64,000 nucleotides of DNA from Hyphomicrobiales bacterium (GTDB lineage: Bacteria > Pseudomonadota > Alphaproteobacteria > SPJN01), in contig SPJN01000002.1 of NCBI GenBank assembly GCA_006844605.1, forward strand, positions 130,054 through 194,053, written 5' to 3'. Under the pieces are notes generated by a model that had not been told where the DNA came from, ran no database searches, and was given only the letters and a program-made list of their open reading frames with translations. A program made the position numbers and the translations under genes. Shown piece after piece: positions 17,020-25,513 of the stretch (the stretch's first letter is position 1; each line of letters begins with the position of its first letter).

Positions 17020-17930
17020 TGAATGACCGCCAGTGAAAACAGATCAGCAGGCGTCAATACAAGATCAAGCCCCAGCTTGAAGCAGACAACAACCACCAGC
17101 AGCGCCAACAGGGCGCGTAATTGTTCAGCCTTCATGCGCAGGCCAACGCGCGTCCCGAATTGGGCACCGATCACTGCGCCAACCACCAGCAGCAGCGCCA
17201 GCACGACATCAACCGTTTGGTTTGTGCCTGCATGTAACAGCCCGGCAATCGCGGCCACGAATATAATCTGAAACAATGATGTGCCGATCACCACATTGGT
17301 CGGCATGCCCAGAATATAGATCATGGCAGGCACCATAATGAAACCGCCGCCAACCCCCATAATCGCTGACAGGATGCCAACGCCGACCCCCAACATCACG
17401 GGGGGAATGGCCGAGATATAAAGCCGGGATTTGCGGAACCGCATCTTGAGCGGCCATGTGTGGACCCAATCGCGCCGCCGCCGGTTTTGTTTGGGCGGTG
17501 TGCCCGCGCGGGTCTTGCGCAAGGTGTTGAAACTTTCCACCAGCATCAGCCCGCCGACAATGCCCAAAAATATGACGTAGGACAGCGAGATCAGCAGATC
17601 TACCTGCCCCAGTGACCGCAGCCACTTGAACACAAACACCCCGATAAAGGCCCCGGCGGCACCGCCGCCCAATAACAAAAAGCCCATCTGGAAATCAACA
17701 TTGCCGCGTCGCCAATGGGCCATGACCCCGGTGACAGAGGAGGCGATGATTTGGTTTGATTGCGTGCCAACCGCGACAGCCGGGGGCACACCGGCAAAGA
17801 TCAAAAGCGGCGTCATCAAAAAGCCGCCGCCAACCCCGAACATGCCAGACAGAAATCCTACACCCGCGCCCATACCCAGCAGCAAAAAGATGCTGACGGA
17901 CATTTCGGCAATGGGCAGATAGATTTGCAT
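17016..17930 (-). CDS. TSUP (TauE/SafE) family anion transporter
   Basis: A 304-residue inner-membrane transporter of the sulfite exporter TauE/SafE family. Two homologous halves are visible, each with the glycine-rich signature: SGMFGVGGGFLMTPLL near residue 29 and SAIMGVGGGFIMVPAMI in the second half. A polar cytoplasmic loop with RRRRDW separates them. The substrate could be sulfite, sulfoacetate or another small anion. It is first in a two-gene unit with the TIGR02186 protein, overlapping by four bases. Confidence 0.9.
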   Translation of the reverse strand: MQIYLPIAEMSVSIFLLLGMGAGVGFLSGMFGVGGGFLMTPLLIFAGVPPAVAVGTQSNQIIASSVTGVMAHWRRGNVDFQMGFLLLGGGAAGAFIGVFVFKWLRSLGQVDLLISLSYVIFLGIVGGLMLVESFNTLRKTRAGTPPKQNRRRRDWVHTWPLKMRFRKSRLYISAIPPVMLGVGVGILSAIMGVGGGFIMVPAMIYILGMPTNVVIGTSLFQIIFVAAIAGLLHAGTNQTVDVVLALLLVVGAVIGAQFGTRVGLRMKAEQLRALLALLVVVVCFKLGLDLVLTPADLFSLAVIQ

Positions 17931-17989
17931 ATAATCCGCTATTGAAGGTGGCGAGTCAGCGCAATTGTGCGCCCACCGCCCTGTATATG

Positions 17990-18056
17990 CAAGTCAGGAG
18001 GATAGACAAGCTAGCAGGACAGGCAAGTCAAGAGGACAGGAAAGCCAGTAAGGTGG
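17990..18056. repeat. Degenerate 17-base tandem repeat, three full copies plus a partial
   Basis: Copies at 17990-18006, 18007-18023 and 18024-18040 read CAAGTCAGGAGGATAGA, CAAGCTAGCAGGACAGG and CAAGTCAAGAGGACAGG. A weaker partial copy follows. The repeat fills the gap between the nrdJ stop and the start of the TSUP gene. No coding role is apparent. Confidence 0.75.
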
Positions 18057-18060
18057 CTTT
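18041..18060 (-). terminator. Hairpin after nrdJ, weak terminator candidate
   Basis: AAAGCCA and TGGCTTT form a perfect 7-base stem with a 6-base loop, starting five bases after the nrdJ stop. No thymine run follows in the minus direction, so it may stabilise the 3' end rather than terminate by itself. Confidence 0.35.
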
Positions 18061-18064
18061 CACC

Positions 18065-20419
18065 TTACCCGCATTTGCTGTGGCCGCAGGACAGGCACTT
18101 GTCACACCCTTCTGAACGGATCAGGCTTGGTGCGCCGCATTTGGGGCAGCTTTGCATCCCGGTGACAGGGGCCTGATCATCATTCACGGCGCGGGGCAAT
18201 TCCTGCTCCTCCCGGTCTTGATCAAGCAAGGGCGCGTCCTCATCCTTGATGAAGCCGATATCCACCATGTGCCGGCCAATGACGTCACCGATTGCGGCGA
18301 GCAATGAGGGGACATATTTGCCCTTCATCCATGTGCCGCCACGGGGGTCGAACACTTCCTTCAACTCATCCACGACAAAGCTGACATCGCCGCCGCGCCG
18401 GAACACGGCAGAGATCATGCGGGTCAGTGCCACGATCCAGGCGAAATGATCAACATTTTTGGTGTTGATGAAAATTTCAAACGGACGACGACGACCATCG
18501 GCGATGATGTCATTCACGGTGATGTACATGGCGTGTTCAGAATCGGGCCAACGGATTTTATAGGTCGTGCCGGGCAAGACGCCGGGACGGTCAAGTGGCT
18601 GGGTCATGTAAACAACCGCGCCGCCATCCAATTCATCTTCGGGACGTGTTTCAGGTTCATCCAACGGCAGGCTGGACTGATCATCATTTGCCGCCTCGGC
18701 CTTTTTGGTGTCTTCGTCGGTTGAAAGAACAGACCCTGTGATGTCATTGGGCCGATAGGTGGTGCAGCCCTTGCAGCCTGTTTCATAGGCCATCTCATAC
18801 ACTTTTTCGAAGGCTTCGAAGCTGATGTCTTCAGGGCAGTTGATGGTTTTTGAGATGGAGCTGTCAATATGCGTCTGCACAGCGGCCTGCATCTTCACAT
18901 GATCCGTCGGTGTCAATGTCATGGCATTGACGAAATAGGCAGGCAGTTCAGCCTGATCACCATATTTTTTGCGGAACAGCCGATAGGCATAATCGCTGAC
19001 CCGTTCTTCTTGATGGCTGCCATCATTCAGCAAGACTTTGCGCGTGTAGGTATAGGCGAACACAGGCTCCAGCCCGCTGGAAACATTGTCGGCAAACAGC
19101 GAAATTGTGCCCGTCGGCGCGATGGAGGTCAGCAGCGCATTGCGGATGCCCTTTGTGGCGATTGCGTCACGCACATCATCATCCAACCCTTCGACATGCA
19201 GGCCAGCCAGATAGGCCTGTTTGTCAAACAGCGGGAAGGCCCCCTTTTCTGCGGCCAAATCTGCGGACGCCAAATAGGCGGCCCGTTCGATGACTTTCAG
19301 CCAACGCTTGGCCAATGCCGCTGCGTGGTCAGAGCCATAGCGTGACCGACACATAATCAACGCATCGCCCAGCCCGGTGACGCCAAGGCCGACCCGGCGT
19401 TTGGCCTGTGCCTCATGGGCCTGTTCTTCCAAGGGGAAGCCGGACACATCAACCACATTGTCCAACATGCGGATGGCGGTGCGGGTCAATGATGCCAAGG
19501 CGTCTTCGTCAATCGTCGCGCCTTCTTCAAACGGGTCGATGACCAAACGCGCCAAATTGATGGACCCCAGCAGGCACGCCCCATAAGGGGGCAGGGGCTG
19601 TTCACCGCAGGGATTGGTCGCGGTGATGGATTCGCAATAATATAGATTGTTTTGCTGGTTGATCCGGTCGATGAAAATCACACCCGGTTCCGCATAGGCA
19701 AATGTGGACCGCATGATGGTGCCCCACAGGTCGCGCGCCTGCACGGTCTTGTAAACAATACCTTCAAATGTCAGGTCCCACGGCTCATCCGCCTTGACCG
19801 CTGCCATAAAGGCGTCTGTCACCAATACGGACAGGTTGAACATGCGCAGCCGGCCCGGCGCGCGCTTCACCGTAATGAATTCTTCAATATCGGGGTGATC
19901 GCAGCGCATGGTTGCCATCATCGCGCCCCGGCGTGATCCTGCGGACATGATGGTCCGGCACATGGAATCCCACACATCCATAAAGGTCAGCGGGCCAGAG
20001 GCATCAGCCCCCACACCCTTAACCGGTGCCCCCTTGGGGCGCAGGGTTGAAAAGTCATACCCGATGCCGCCGCCCTGCTGCATCGTTAGGGCCGCTTCTT
20101 TTAGATGATCAAAGATGCCGCCCATATCATCAGGCACGGTGCCCATGACGAAACAGTTGAACAGGGTGACTTTACGCTTGGTGCCTGCGCCGGACAGGAT
20201 GCGGCCAGCGGGCAGAAATTTGAAATCATCCAGCGCGTCATAGAATTCTTCTTCGATGGCGGCGCGCTTGTCGTCTGCTTCAGGTGCGGCCAACGCGGCC
20301 GCCACACGGCGCCACGAATCTTCGATGCCCTGATCAATCGGTGTGCCGTCAGGAGATTTGAATCGATATTTCATGTCCCAGATTTGGCGGGAAATCGGGG
20401 CAATGGCAGCACTTGTCAT
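18065..20419 (-). CDS. nrdJ: Adenosylcobalamin-dependent ribonucleotide reductase (class II)
   Basis: A 784-residue class II reductase making deoxyribonucleotides independently of oxygen, using a B12 radical. LFNCFVMG holds the first active-site cysteine and NPCGEQPLPPYGACLLGSINL the central motif with the radical cysteine and glutamate. A TSCPD-type domain (RRPFEIFINTKN onward) follows, and the protein ends in a zinc-ribbon-like tail with CPKCG, CDKCLSCG and CG cysteines that likely regenerate the active site. There is no N-terminal ATP cone. The cobalamin adenosyltransferase at 36059 could supply its cofactor. Confidence 0.95.
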   Translation of the reverse strand: MTSAAIAPISRQIWDMKYRFKSPDGTPIDQGIEDSWRRVAAALAAPEADDKRAAIEEEFYDALDDFKFLPAGRILSGAGTKRKVTLFNCFVMGTVPDDMGGIFDHLKEAALTMQQGGGIGYDFSTLRPKGAPVKGVGADASGPLTFMDVWDSMCRTIMSAGSRRGAMMATMRCDHPDIEEFITVKRAPGRLRMFNLSVLVTDAFMAAVKADEPWDLTFEGIVYKTVQARDLWGTIMRSTFAYAEPGVIFIDRINQQNNLYYCESITATNPCGEQPLPPYGACLLGSINLARLVIDPFEEGATIDEDALASLTRTAIRMLDNVVDVSGFPLEEQAHEAQAKRRVGLGVTGLGDALIMCRSRYGSDHAAALAKRWLKVIERAAYLASADLAAEKGAFPLFDKQAYLAGLHVEGLDDDVRDAIATKGIRNALLTSIAPTGTISLFADNVSSGLEPVFAYTYTRKVLLNDGSHQEERVSDYAYRLFRKKYGDQAELPAYFVNAMTLTPTDHVKMQAAVQTHIDSSISKTINCPEDISFEAFEKVYEMAYETGCKGCTTYRPNDITGSVLSTDEDTKKAEAANDDQSSLPLDEPETRPEDELDGGAVVYMTQPLDRPGVLPGTTYKIRWPDSEHAMYITVNDIIADGRRRPFEIFINTKNVDHFAWIVALTRMISAVFRRGGDVSFVVDELKEVFDPRGGTWMKGKYVPSLLAAIGDVIGRHMVDIGFIKDEDAPLLDQDREEQELPRAVNDDQAPVTGMQSCPKCGAPSLIRSEGCDKCLSCGHSKCG

Positions 20420-20536
20420 AGTCAGGTCCGCTTTTCAGGTCGAAGATTGAAGGGCATTCAGTGTAACAGAAACACGCCCAAATTGAAGTAAAAGTTCTTA
20501 TTATGTACTCATACCTTATCGGCAGATTAATACACA

Positions 20537-20550
20537 ATGATCCAGATCAT
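20537..20550. promoter_or_regulatory. FNR/FixK-like palindrome upstream of nrdJ
   Basis: ATGAT-CCAG-ATCAT is an inverted repeat with 5-base arms that matches the FNR/FixK consensus TTGAT-N4-ATCAA at 8 of 10 positions. It lies about 120 bases upstream of the nrdJ start. Oxygen-linked control of nrdJ would make sense, but the match may be chance. Confidence 0.3.
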
Positions 20551-20605
20551 AAAGGACCAGAATGACAGGGAAATTTCACTTATCCCCATAATTCACAAAG
20601 GGGCA

Positions 20606-21337
20606 TTACCGGTTTGCCTTGGCCTCTGCGACTAAATTGGCGGTCGCCGTTTCAATGTCATTTTCCAACCGTTCCATAAACGCCTTGCGTTTCAGGCCCG
20701 GCGGAATCGGTGGCAAAACGTCGATCACAATTGTCCCCGTATGTTTGGTAAAGCTGCGTCGCCCCCAATACAGGCCAGAGTTCAGCGCAACGGGCACGCA
20801 ATTGACGTCCAACTGTTTATAAAGCGCGGCGATGCCCGGCTTATAGTCGGGTGCTTCCCCCGGCTCGGCACGGGTGCCTTCGGGGAAAATTGCGATGTGT
20901 TGCCCGCCGGCAAGGCGTTGTTTGCCCTGCTGAACCATTTTCTTAAGGGCAGAGGCACCCGAATCGCGATCTACCGCAATCATGCCCAGACGCATGGCAA
21001 TCCAGCCATAGACCGGGATGCCAGCCAGTTCCTTTTTCAGAATAATGACCGGGTCCTTGATCAGCAGGTGCAGGATGATCGTGTCCCACATGGATTGATG
21101 TTTCAGGGCAATCAATGCCGGCTTGTCCGGCAGGTTCTCCCGGCCCCGGATTTCATATTTGATGCCGCCCACATAGCGCAGCAGAAACATGATGCCGCCG
21201 GCCCATATTTCCATCGCGTAGACCAGTGTAATGCGCGGGGCGATCAAAAACGGAATGCATAGCAAGGCAGTAAAAACCGTCCAAAGCCACATCAAACTGT
21301 TGAAGGTGAGGGAGCGCAGGATGCGTAGGATCAACAT
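20606..21337 (-). CDS. PlsC-family 1-acyl-glycerol-3-phosphate acyltransferase (copy with HX4D)
   Basis: A 243-residue membrane-associated acyltransferase of the lysophosphatidic acid type, forming phosphatidic acid or acylating a related lysolipid. ALKHQSMWDT holds the catalytic H-X4-D motif and IFPEGTRAEPGE the substrate-binding block. A hydrophobic N-terminal region anchors it to the inner membrane. It lies downstream of a second, clearly related acyltransferase (about 220 bases apart, same strand) and behind ftsEX and two YdcF genes. Which of the two is the essential PlsC cannot be told from sequence. Confidence 0.9.
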   Translation of the reverse strand: MLILRILRSLTFNSLMWLWTVFTALLCIPFLIAPRITLVYAMEIWAGGIMFLLRYVGGIKYEIRGRENLPDKPALIALKHQSMWDTIILHLLIKDPVIILKKELAGIPVYGWIAMRLGMIAVDRDSGASALKKMVQQGKQRLAGGQHIAIFPEGTRAEPGEAPDYKPGIAALYKQLDVNCVPVALNSGLYWGRRSFTKHTGTIVIDVLPPIPPGLKRKAFMERLENDIETATANLVAEAKANR

Positions 21338-21434
21338 ATAGCGGTATCCGATCCGCCGCTGGTGGTCCCATTAGCGGGGCAGGAAAAATTTACTCTACTA
21401 CGCATCACTATTATCCCGACCAACCAAAAACACA

Positions 21435-21470
21435 TCCATTGGATAGCCCAACAGATAGTCCATTAGATAA
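21435..21470. repeat. Three copies of a degenerate 12-base tandem repeat
   Basis: TCCATTGGATAG, CCCAACAGATAG and TCCATTAGATAA follow each other without gaps in the space between the two acyltransferase genes. The region has no coding signal. Confidence 0.55.
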
Positions 21471-21556
21471 ACTGTGTGACAGTCTTTGCCAAGCTGTCCG
21501 CTTTGCCACATGTACGAAATTGGGCACGAATTCGGGTGCGAAACTAGGGATGAAAA

Positions 21557-22297
21557 TCAGACGGGTTTGGATATGCCCAATGCTTCTTCAGCTTCTGCGC
21601 GCAGGGCAAGGGCGCGGGTTTCAATCCGGTCCTGCAATACTTCCATAAACTCGTCACGGGGCAGGCCCGGTTCGATAATGGGCAGAATTTCAACCTTAAT
21701 CGTGCCGGGCCGTTTGATGAAGCTGCGGCGCGCCCAATACATGCCAGAGTTCAAGGCAATCGGCACGCAAGGCACATTCAAATTGGCATACATCTCGCCA
21801 ATGCCGATTTTGTAATGCGGCTCGTCATACGGGTCTTTGCGCGTGCCCTCAGGGAAGATCGCCAATGAATAATCATCGTTCAGTCGATCCTGCGCGTCAT
21901 CCAACATTTTCTGCATGGTTTCGCGCCCCTTGCCGCGTTTTACGGCAATGGACCCGACACGCAATACCAGCCAGCCAAAGCCGGGGATCAGCGCCAGTTC
22001 ATTTTTCAAGACAATGGCAGGGTGCCGGGTGATCAGGCACATCAACATGGTTTCCCACATGGACTGATGCTTGAACGCATAAATGGCAGGGCCGTCAGGC
22101 AGATTTTCATGCCCGGTCACTTCATATTTGATGCCGACCAGAACACGCAGCCAGAAATAATTCACACGGCCCCATGTGCGGGCAATGAAGAAAATCCATT
22201 TTGGCGGGCCCAGCATGATGGGCAGCCCCAATATGATCAGGGATATTGTGGTCACCCAAAGGGCAATATTAAATAGGAATGAGCGTACAGCTTGCAT
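21557..22297 (-). CDS. PlsC-family acyltransferase (copy with HX4E)
   Basis: A 246-residue membrane-associated acyltransferase related to the gene at 20606. The catalytic block reads AFKHQSMWET, so the usual aspartate is a glutamate, a variant also seen in other proteobacterial lysolipid acyltransferases. FPEGTRKDPYDEP is the second motif. ATG 22297 has GGGGGA eight bases upstream and starts just after the YdcF stop; an ATG at 22324 would overlap that gene. It is probably co-transcribed with the YdcF pair. Confidence 0.9.
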   Translation of the reverse strand: MQAVRSFLFNIALWVTTISLIILGLPIMLGPPKWIFFIARTWGRVNYFWLRVLVGIKYEVTGHENLPDGPAIYAFKHQSMWETMLMCLITRHPAIVLKNELALIPGFGWLVLRVGSIAVKRGKGRETMQKMLDDAQDRLNDDYSLAIFPEGTRKDPYDEPHYKIGIGEMYANLNVPCVPIALNSGMYWARRSFIKRPGTIKVEILPIIEPGLPRDEFMEVLQDRIETRALALRAEAEEALGISKPV

Positions 22298-22301
22298 GGC
22301 A

Positions 22302-22976
22302 TCAATCCCCCAATGCGCTTCCAAGTATGATTCGTTGCTGAATATTTAACCATGTTCCCAGCGTTTTGGCGAATTCTGTCGCCAGTATCAAGGTTGTGCG
22401 CGGATGCAGCCACCATTCATGGGCAGGAACCGCGCCTGAGGCAACGGGGTAGGGCGTAATTTCTGTTGCGGGCAGGGCGGCGCGGAACTGCATGATTGTG
22501 CGCGGCATGTGATGGGCTGCGGCGACAATAATCACGCGCTCATATCCCTTGTCAGCGATCCAAAGCCCTGTGGCATTTATATGGCCGGGGATGTCGTGGG
22601 CCTCGCGATCAACATCAACACAACAGTTAAAGCGTTCAACCGCCGCATCCGTCGCATCACCGCCCACAATGTGGCGAATGCCTTCCTTTGTGATGCAGAC
22701 CCCCACACCGCTAAGCAATAATCGGCTTGCCCGGTCGTCAATCAACAGTTCAAAGCTGCGCTCAATCTCGCCCTGCCGCCCAGTCAGTACGACAATGCCA
22801 TCAGCCCGATCAAGTTGGGCGGTAGGTGGTGGCGCGGTGGCGATGTGAGCGGCAAACAGGGTGAAGCCCCCCACGCCGCCCAGCAGCGCGCCGATGAACA
22901 GACCTAAAAAGACCCAGCGCCAAACCGGGCGGATGACGGATTTTGTGCCAACAATTAGGTCGTCATCCTCAAGCAT
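22302..22976 (-). CDS. YdcF/DUF218 family membrane protein (second of a tandem pair)
   Basis: A 224-residue protein with one N-terminal transmembrane helix (residues about 18-42) and a DUF218/YdcF domain, a fold linked to envelope metabolism such as ElyC. GIVVLTGRQGEIERSFELL and VIIVAAAHHMPRT are the domain signatures; FNCCVDVDREA is the alphaproteobacterial cysteine block. It is a tandem paralogue of the gene at 22981, with a nearly identical N-terminus (MLEDDDLIVGTKSV). The four-base gap shows co-transcription. Function is not established. Confidence 0.85.
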   Translation of the reverse strand: MLEDDDLIVGTKSVIRPVWRWVFLGLFIGALLGGVGGFTLFAAHIATAPPPTAQLDRADGIVVLTGRQGEIERSFELLIDDRASRLLLSGVGVCITKEGIRHIVGGDATDAAVERFNCCVDVDREAHDIPGHINATGLWIADKGYERVIIVAAAHHMPRTIMQFRAALPATEITPYPVASGAVPAHEWWLHPRTTLILATEFAKTLGTWLNIQQRIILGSALGD

Positions 22977-22980
22977 GTGA

Positions 22981-23646
22981 CTAACGACCGATCAGCCCTT
23001 GCCATTGCACGCTTACCCAAACGGCGATGGTTTTAGCGTATTCCTCGCCGATCAACAGCGCGGTGCGCGGTTTTTTATACCAGTCCTGTGTCGGGACAGA
23101 GGGGCTGATCACCGGATAGGGGTGCAATGTGGTGGTTGGCATATTGTGCTGTGCCAACAACATGGTGCGCGGCATGTGATAGGCAGACGTGACGATGATG
23201 ACATCGGTATAGTTGTTTGCCGCCACCCACTTGGCCATTGCGGCCGCATTACCGATGGTGTCCTGCGCCTCTTTTTCAATATCGACGCAACAATGAAATG
23301 TTGTTTTCTTGATATTTTCATTGGGCTGGATGTTCAAATAGTCAATCAGGATCGCCGGGGTCAAATCGGTATCTGCACCGGTAACCAGCAATCGTTTGGC
23401 CTTGCCTGCCAGCAACAGATCAAACGCAGTGCTGAGGCGACTTTGCCCCCCGGTCGGTGCCATGATCCCGTCAGCAGGGCCAATATCGTCCAGCGCAGCA
23501 GTCGTGGTGGCAATGGATTGTGCGAACCACACATAGCCGCCCACAAATCCGGCAAGCGTCAGCGTAACAAGGGCCGTCACCAGCCGCTTCCAAAAGGGGC
23601 GGACAACGGTCTTGGTGCCGACTATCAGGTCATCATCATCAAGCAT
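22981..23646 (-). CDS. YdcF/DUF218 family membrane protein (first of a tandem pair)
   Basis: A 221-residue protein with the same architecture as its neighbour at 22302: a short acidic cytoplasmic start (MLDDDDLIVGTKTV), one transmembrane helix and a periplasmic YdcF domain. VIIVTSAYHMPRT is the canonical SxxHMxR-type motif, and FHCCVDIEKEAQDTIGNA matches the family block. ftsX lies 84 bases upstream on the same strand. The position behind ftsEX is common in Alphaproteobacteria and hints at a role in envelope assembly during division; that is inference. Confidence 0.86.
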   Translation of the reverse strand: MLDDDDLIVGTKTVVRPFWKRLVTALVTLTLAGFVGGYVWFAQSIATTTAALDDIGPADGIMAPTGGQSRLSTAFDLLLAGKAKRLLVTGADTDLTPAILIDYLNIQPNENIKKTTFHCCVDIEKEAQDTIGNAAAMAKWVAANNYTDVIIVTSAYHMPRTMLLAQHNMPTTTLHPYPVISPSVPTQDWYKKPRTALLIGEEYAKTIAVWVSVQWQGLIGR

Positions 23647-23730
23647 ATGCGTTTCTTGTTCGTTTGATATTGGTCGGTTTTAGGGGCGTATGGCGGGCGA
23701 GACAAGGGGCAATCAGGTGATTTGCGCACC

Positions 23731-24621
23731 CTAAACCATTGCGGCAAGCTGATGCCGGACTTCGCGCCGGGCCATGAAATGGGCCAGCATTGCCATTATC
23801 AGCGGCGTGCCCACCACCAGACATAGACCAATTGTGCCCAAACCGGCCCACAGGCTATCGACGCCCAGCGCGGTATTGCGCGCCAGTAATACCGCAACCA
23901 ACGCGGCAATTCCCATGCCGAATGTGCCGCCGGACAATGTGTGGATCAAAAAATGCCGCCCGAACATGCCAATGACTTTCTTGTCGTCGGTGCCCAACAA
24001 ATGCACCAGATCAACAGTGGGCCGGTGCGCGGCAAAGCTGGTGCGCGTGGCAAAGCTGATGATCATCGCAGTGGCAAACCCGACCAAACCGATCAGCCCC
24101 ACTGCCAGCCATGACAGGCTGCGGGCCAATCTGACCTGTTTGGCAATCAGGGCCTGATAATCATCGGCGCGAATTTCCGGGTGCAGGGCGGCAAGTTGGG
24201 TGTTGAGTGCGGCAACATCCATCTTGTCCGGGTGGGACAGCTTGACGTCAATCAACTGCGGCAGCGGCAGGGCGGTGACAGTAGCTGCATCAGGGAACCA
24301 CGGGGCCAACAGGGCGGCCATTGCCTCATCCGTCAGGGGGGTTGCAGCACCAATCGCGGGATGTGCCTCAAGCAATGTCACGACCGCGGGGGTCAGGGCG
24401 CTGCCATGTTCAGCCTTATAGGCGTCCAATGCTTCCGCCGTGATTTCAACGGTCAGCGTGCCTTGCAACCCGCGCGCCCAATCGCGCGCCATTGTATTGA
24501 GGGCAAGCCCGCCGATCAGCGCCAGCGTTGCCAAAAAACCCATGACCGCCATGACAAGCGGAAGCGCGGTGGCCTGATCATGCATGAAAAACAATGTCGG
24601 TGTGTGCGTTTTTTGCGTCAT
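23731..24621 (-). CDS. ftsX: Cell division protein FtsX
   Basis: A 296-residue inner-membrane subunit of the FtsEX complex, which controls peptidoglycan hydrolases at the division site. Four transmembrane segments are visible: one after about residue 20, then three in the C-terminal half (WLAVGLIGLVGFATAMI and the last two). The periplasmic loop between the first and second segments spans about residues 50-165. VDLVHLLGTDDKKV is the conserved cytoplasmic coupling region. Translation starts inside the ftsE stop (four-base overlap). Confidence 0.9.
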   Translation of the reverse strand: MTQKTHTPTLFFMHDQATALPLVMAVMGFLATLALIGGLALNTMARDWARGLQGTLTVEITAEALDAYKAEHGSALTPAVVTLLEAHPAIGAATPLTDEAMAALLAPWFPDAATVTALPLPQLIDVKLSHPDKMDVAALNTQLAALHPEIRADDYQALIAKQVRLARSLSWLAVGLIGLVGFATAMIISFATRTSFAAHRPTVDLVHLLGTDDKKVIGMFGRHFLIHTLSGGTFGMGIAALVAVLLARNTALGVDSLWAGLGTIGLCLVVGTPLIMAMLAHFMARREVRHQLAAMV

Positions 24622-25403
24622 GAAGAATGCCCGTCCTCATGTGCGTCATCGTGCAGGTCAAGCGGCAGGCTGAACGGTTCTGGCCCGTCTTTGGTTGACT
24701 GTCCTGCCTGTTGTGCCTCTGCCGCGGGCTGATTGTCTGGCGAGGTTTTTTCCAGCCGCATCTGCCCGTTGTCGAGCGCGATAATCTGCTCCCCAAAGGT
24801 ATGAGCCAAATGCTCGTCATGGGTGGCGATAACAACTGTGGTGCCGATTTTGTTCATCGCTTCAAATAGCGAGAAAATGTCGTGGCCCATTTTGGCATCG
24901 ACATTCCCTGTGGGTTCGTCCGCAACCAACAATTTAGGGCGCGTGACGACGGCGCGGGCGATGGCAACCCGTTGTTGTTCGCCCCCCGACAACACCGGGG
25001 GCAGGGCGTGGGCGCGGTTTTTCAGGCCGATCCAGTCCAGCATTTCCATCACATCGTCCTGATAGTCTTTGGGCTGTTGCCCATCCAAATAAAGCGGCAG
25101 GGCGATATTGTCGAACAGGCTTAGATGATCCAGCAGGCGAAAGTCTTGAAACACGATGCCGATATTGCGGCGCAGCGCGGGCAGTTCTTGGCGCGATAGG
25201 GTCGCGACATCGCGGTCCATCAACGTCACCAGCCCGCGTGAGGCGCGCTCAGCCAGATAAATCAGCTTTAGCAGGGATGTTTTGCCCGCACCTGATGGTC
25301 CGGTCAGGGCAGTAAAGCTGCCCTGTTCCAAATGAAAAGACAGGTCAGACAGACATTCTGCCCCCGCCCCATACCGTAAGCCGACATTTTCAAAGCGAAT
25401 CAT
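24618..25403 (-). CDS. ftsE: Cell division ATP-binding protein FtsE
   Basis: The ATPase of the FtsEX complex, 261 residues. Walker A GPSGAGKTSLL, the Q-loop in IGIVFQDFRLLDHLS, the signature LSGGEQQR and Walker B LLVADEPTGNVD are all in place. The usual FtsE ends near residue 220; here about 40 extra residues rich in acid, Q and P follow. ATG 25403 (MIRFENVGLRYG) is the family start; a longer frame reaches 25460 without homology. It is divergent from the zinc-ribbon gene. Confidence 0.93.
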   Translation of the reverse strand: MIRFENVGLRYGAGAECLSDLSFHLEQGSFTALTGPSGAGKTSLLKLIYLAERASRGLVTLMDRDVATLSRQELPALRRNIGIVFQDFRLLDHLSLFDNIALPLYLDGQQPKDYQDDVMEMLDWIGLKNRAHALPPVLSGGEQQRVAIARAVVTRPKLLVADEPTGNVDAKMGHDIFSLFEAMNKIGTTVVIATHDEHLAHTFGEQIIALDNGQMRLEKTSPDNQPAAEAQQAGQSTKDGPEPFSLPLDLHDDAHEDGHSS

Positions 25404-25513
25404 GGGCGCAGCATAATCAAAATTCGCGTTGGGCGCAGGGGATAATTGCAAAAAGACCACAATCAGGGTAAGCCCCTAGTGACCAAGTTGAAGCCCCCAA
25501 ACGGACCGCTTTT

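Noticed and set aside
17990..18056. CRISPR array
   Set aside because: The units are 17 bases, degenerate and directly adjacent, without spacers, and no cas gene is present.
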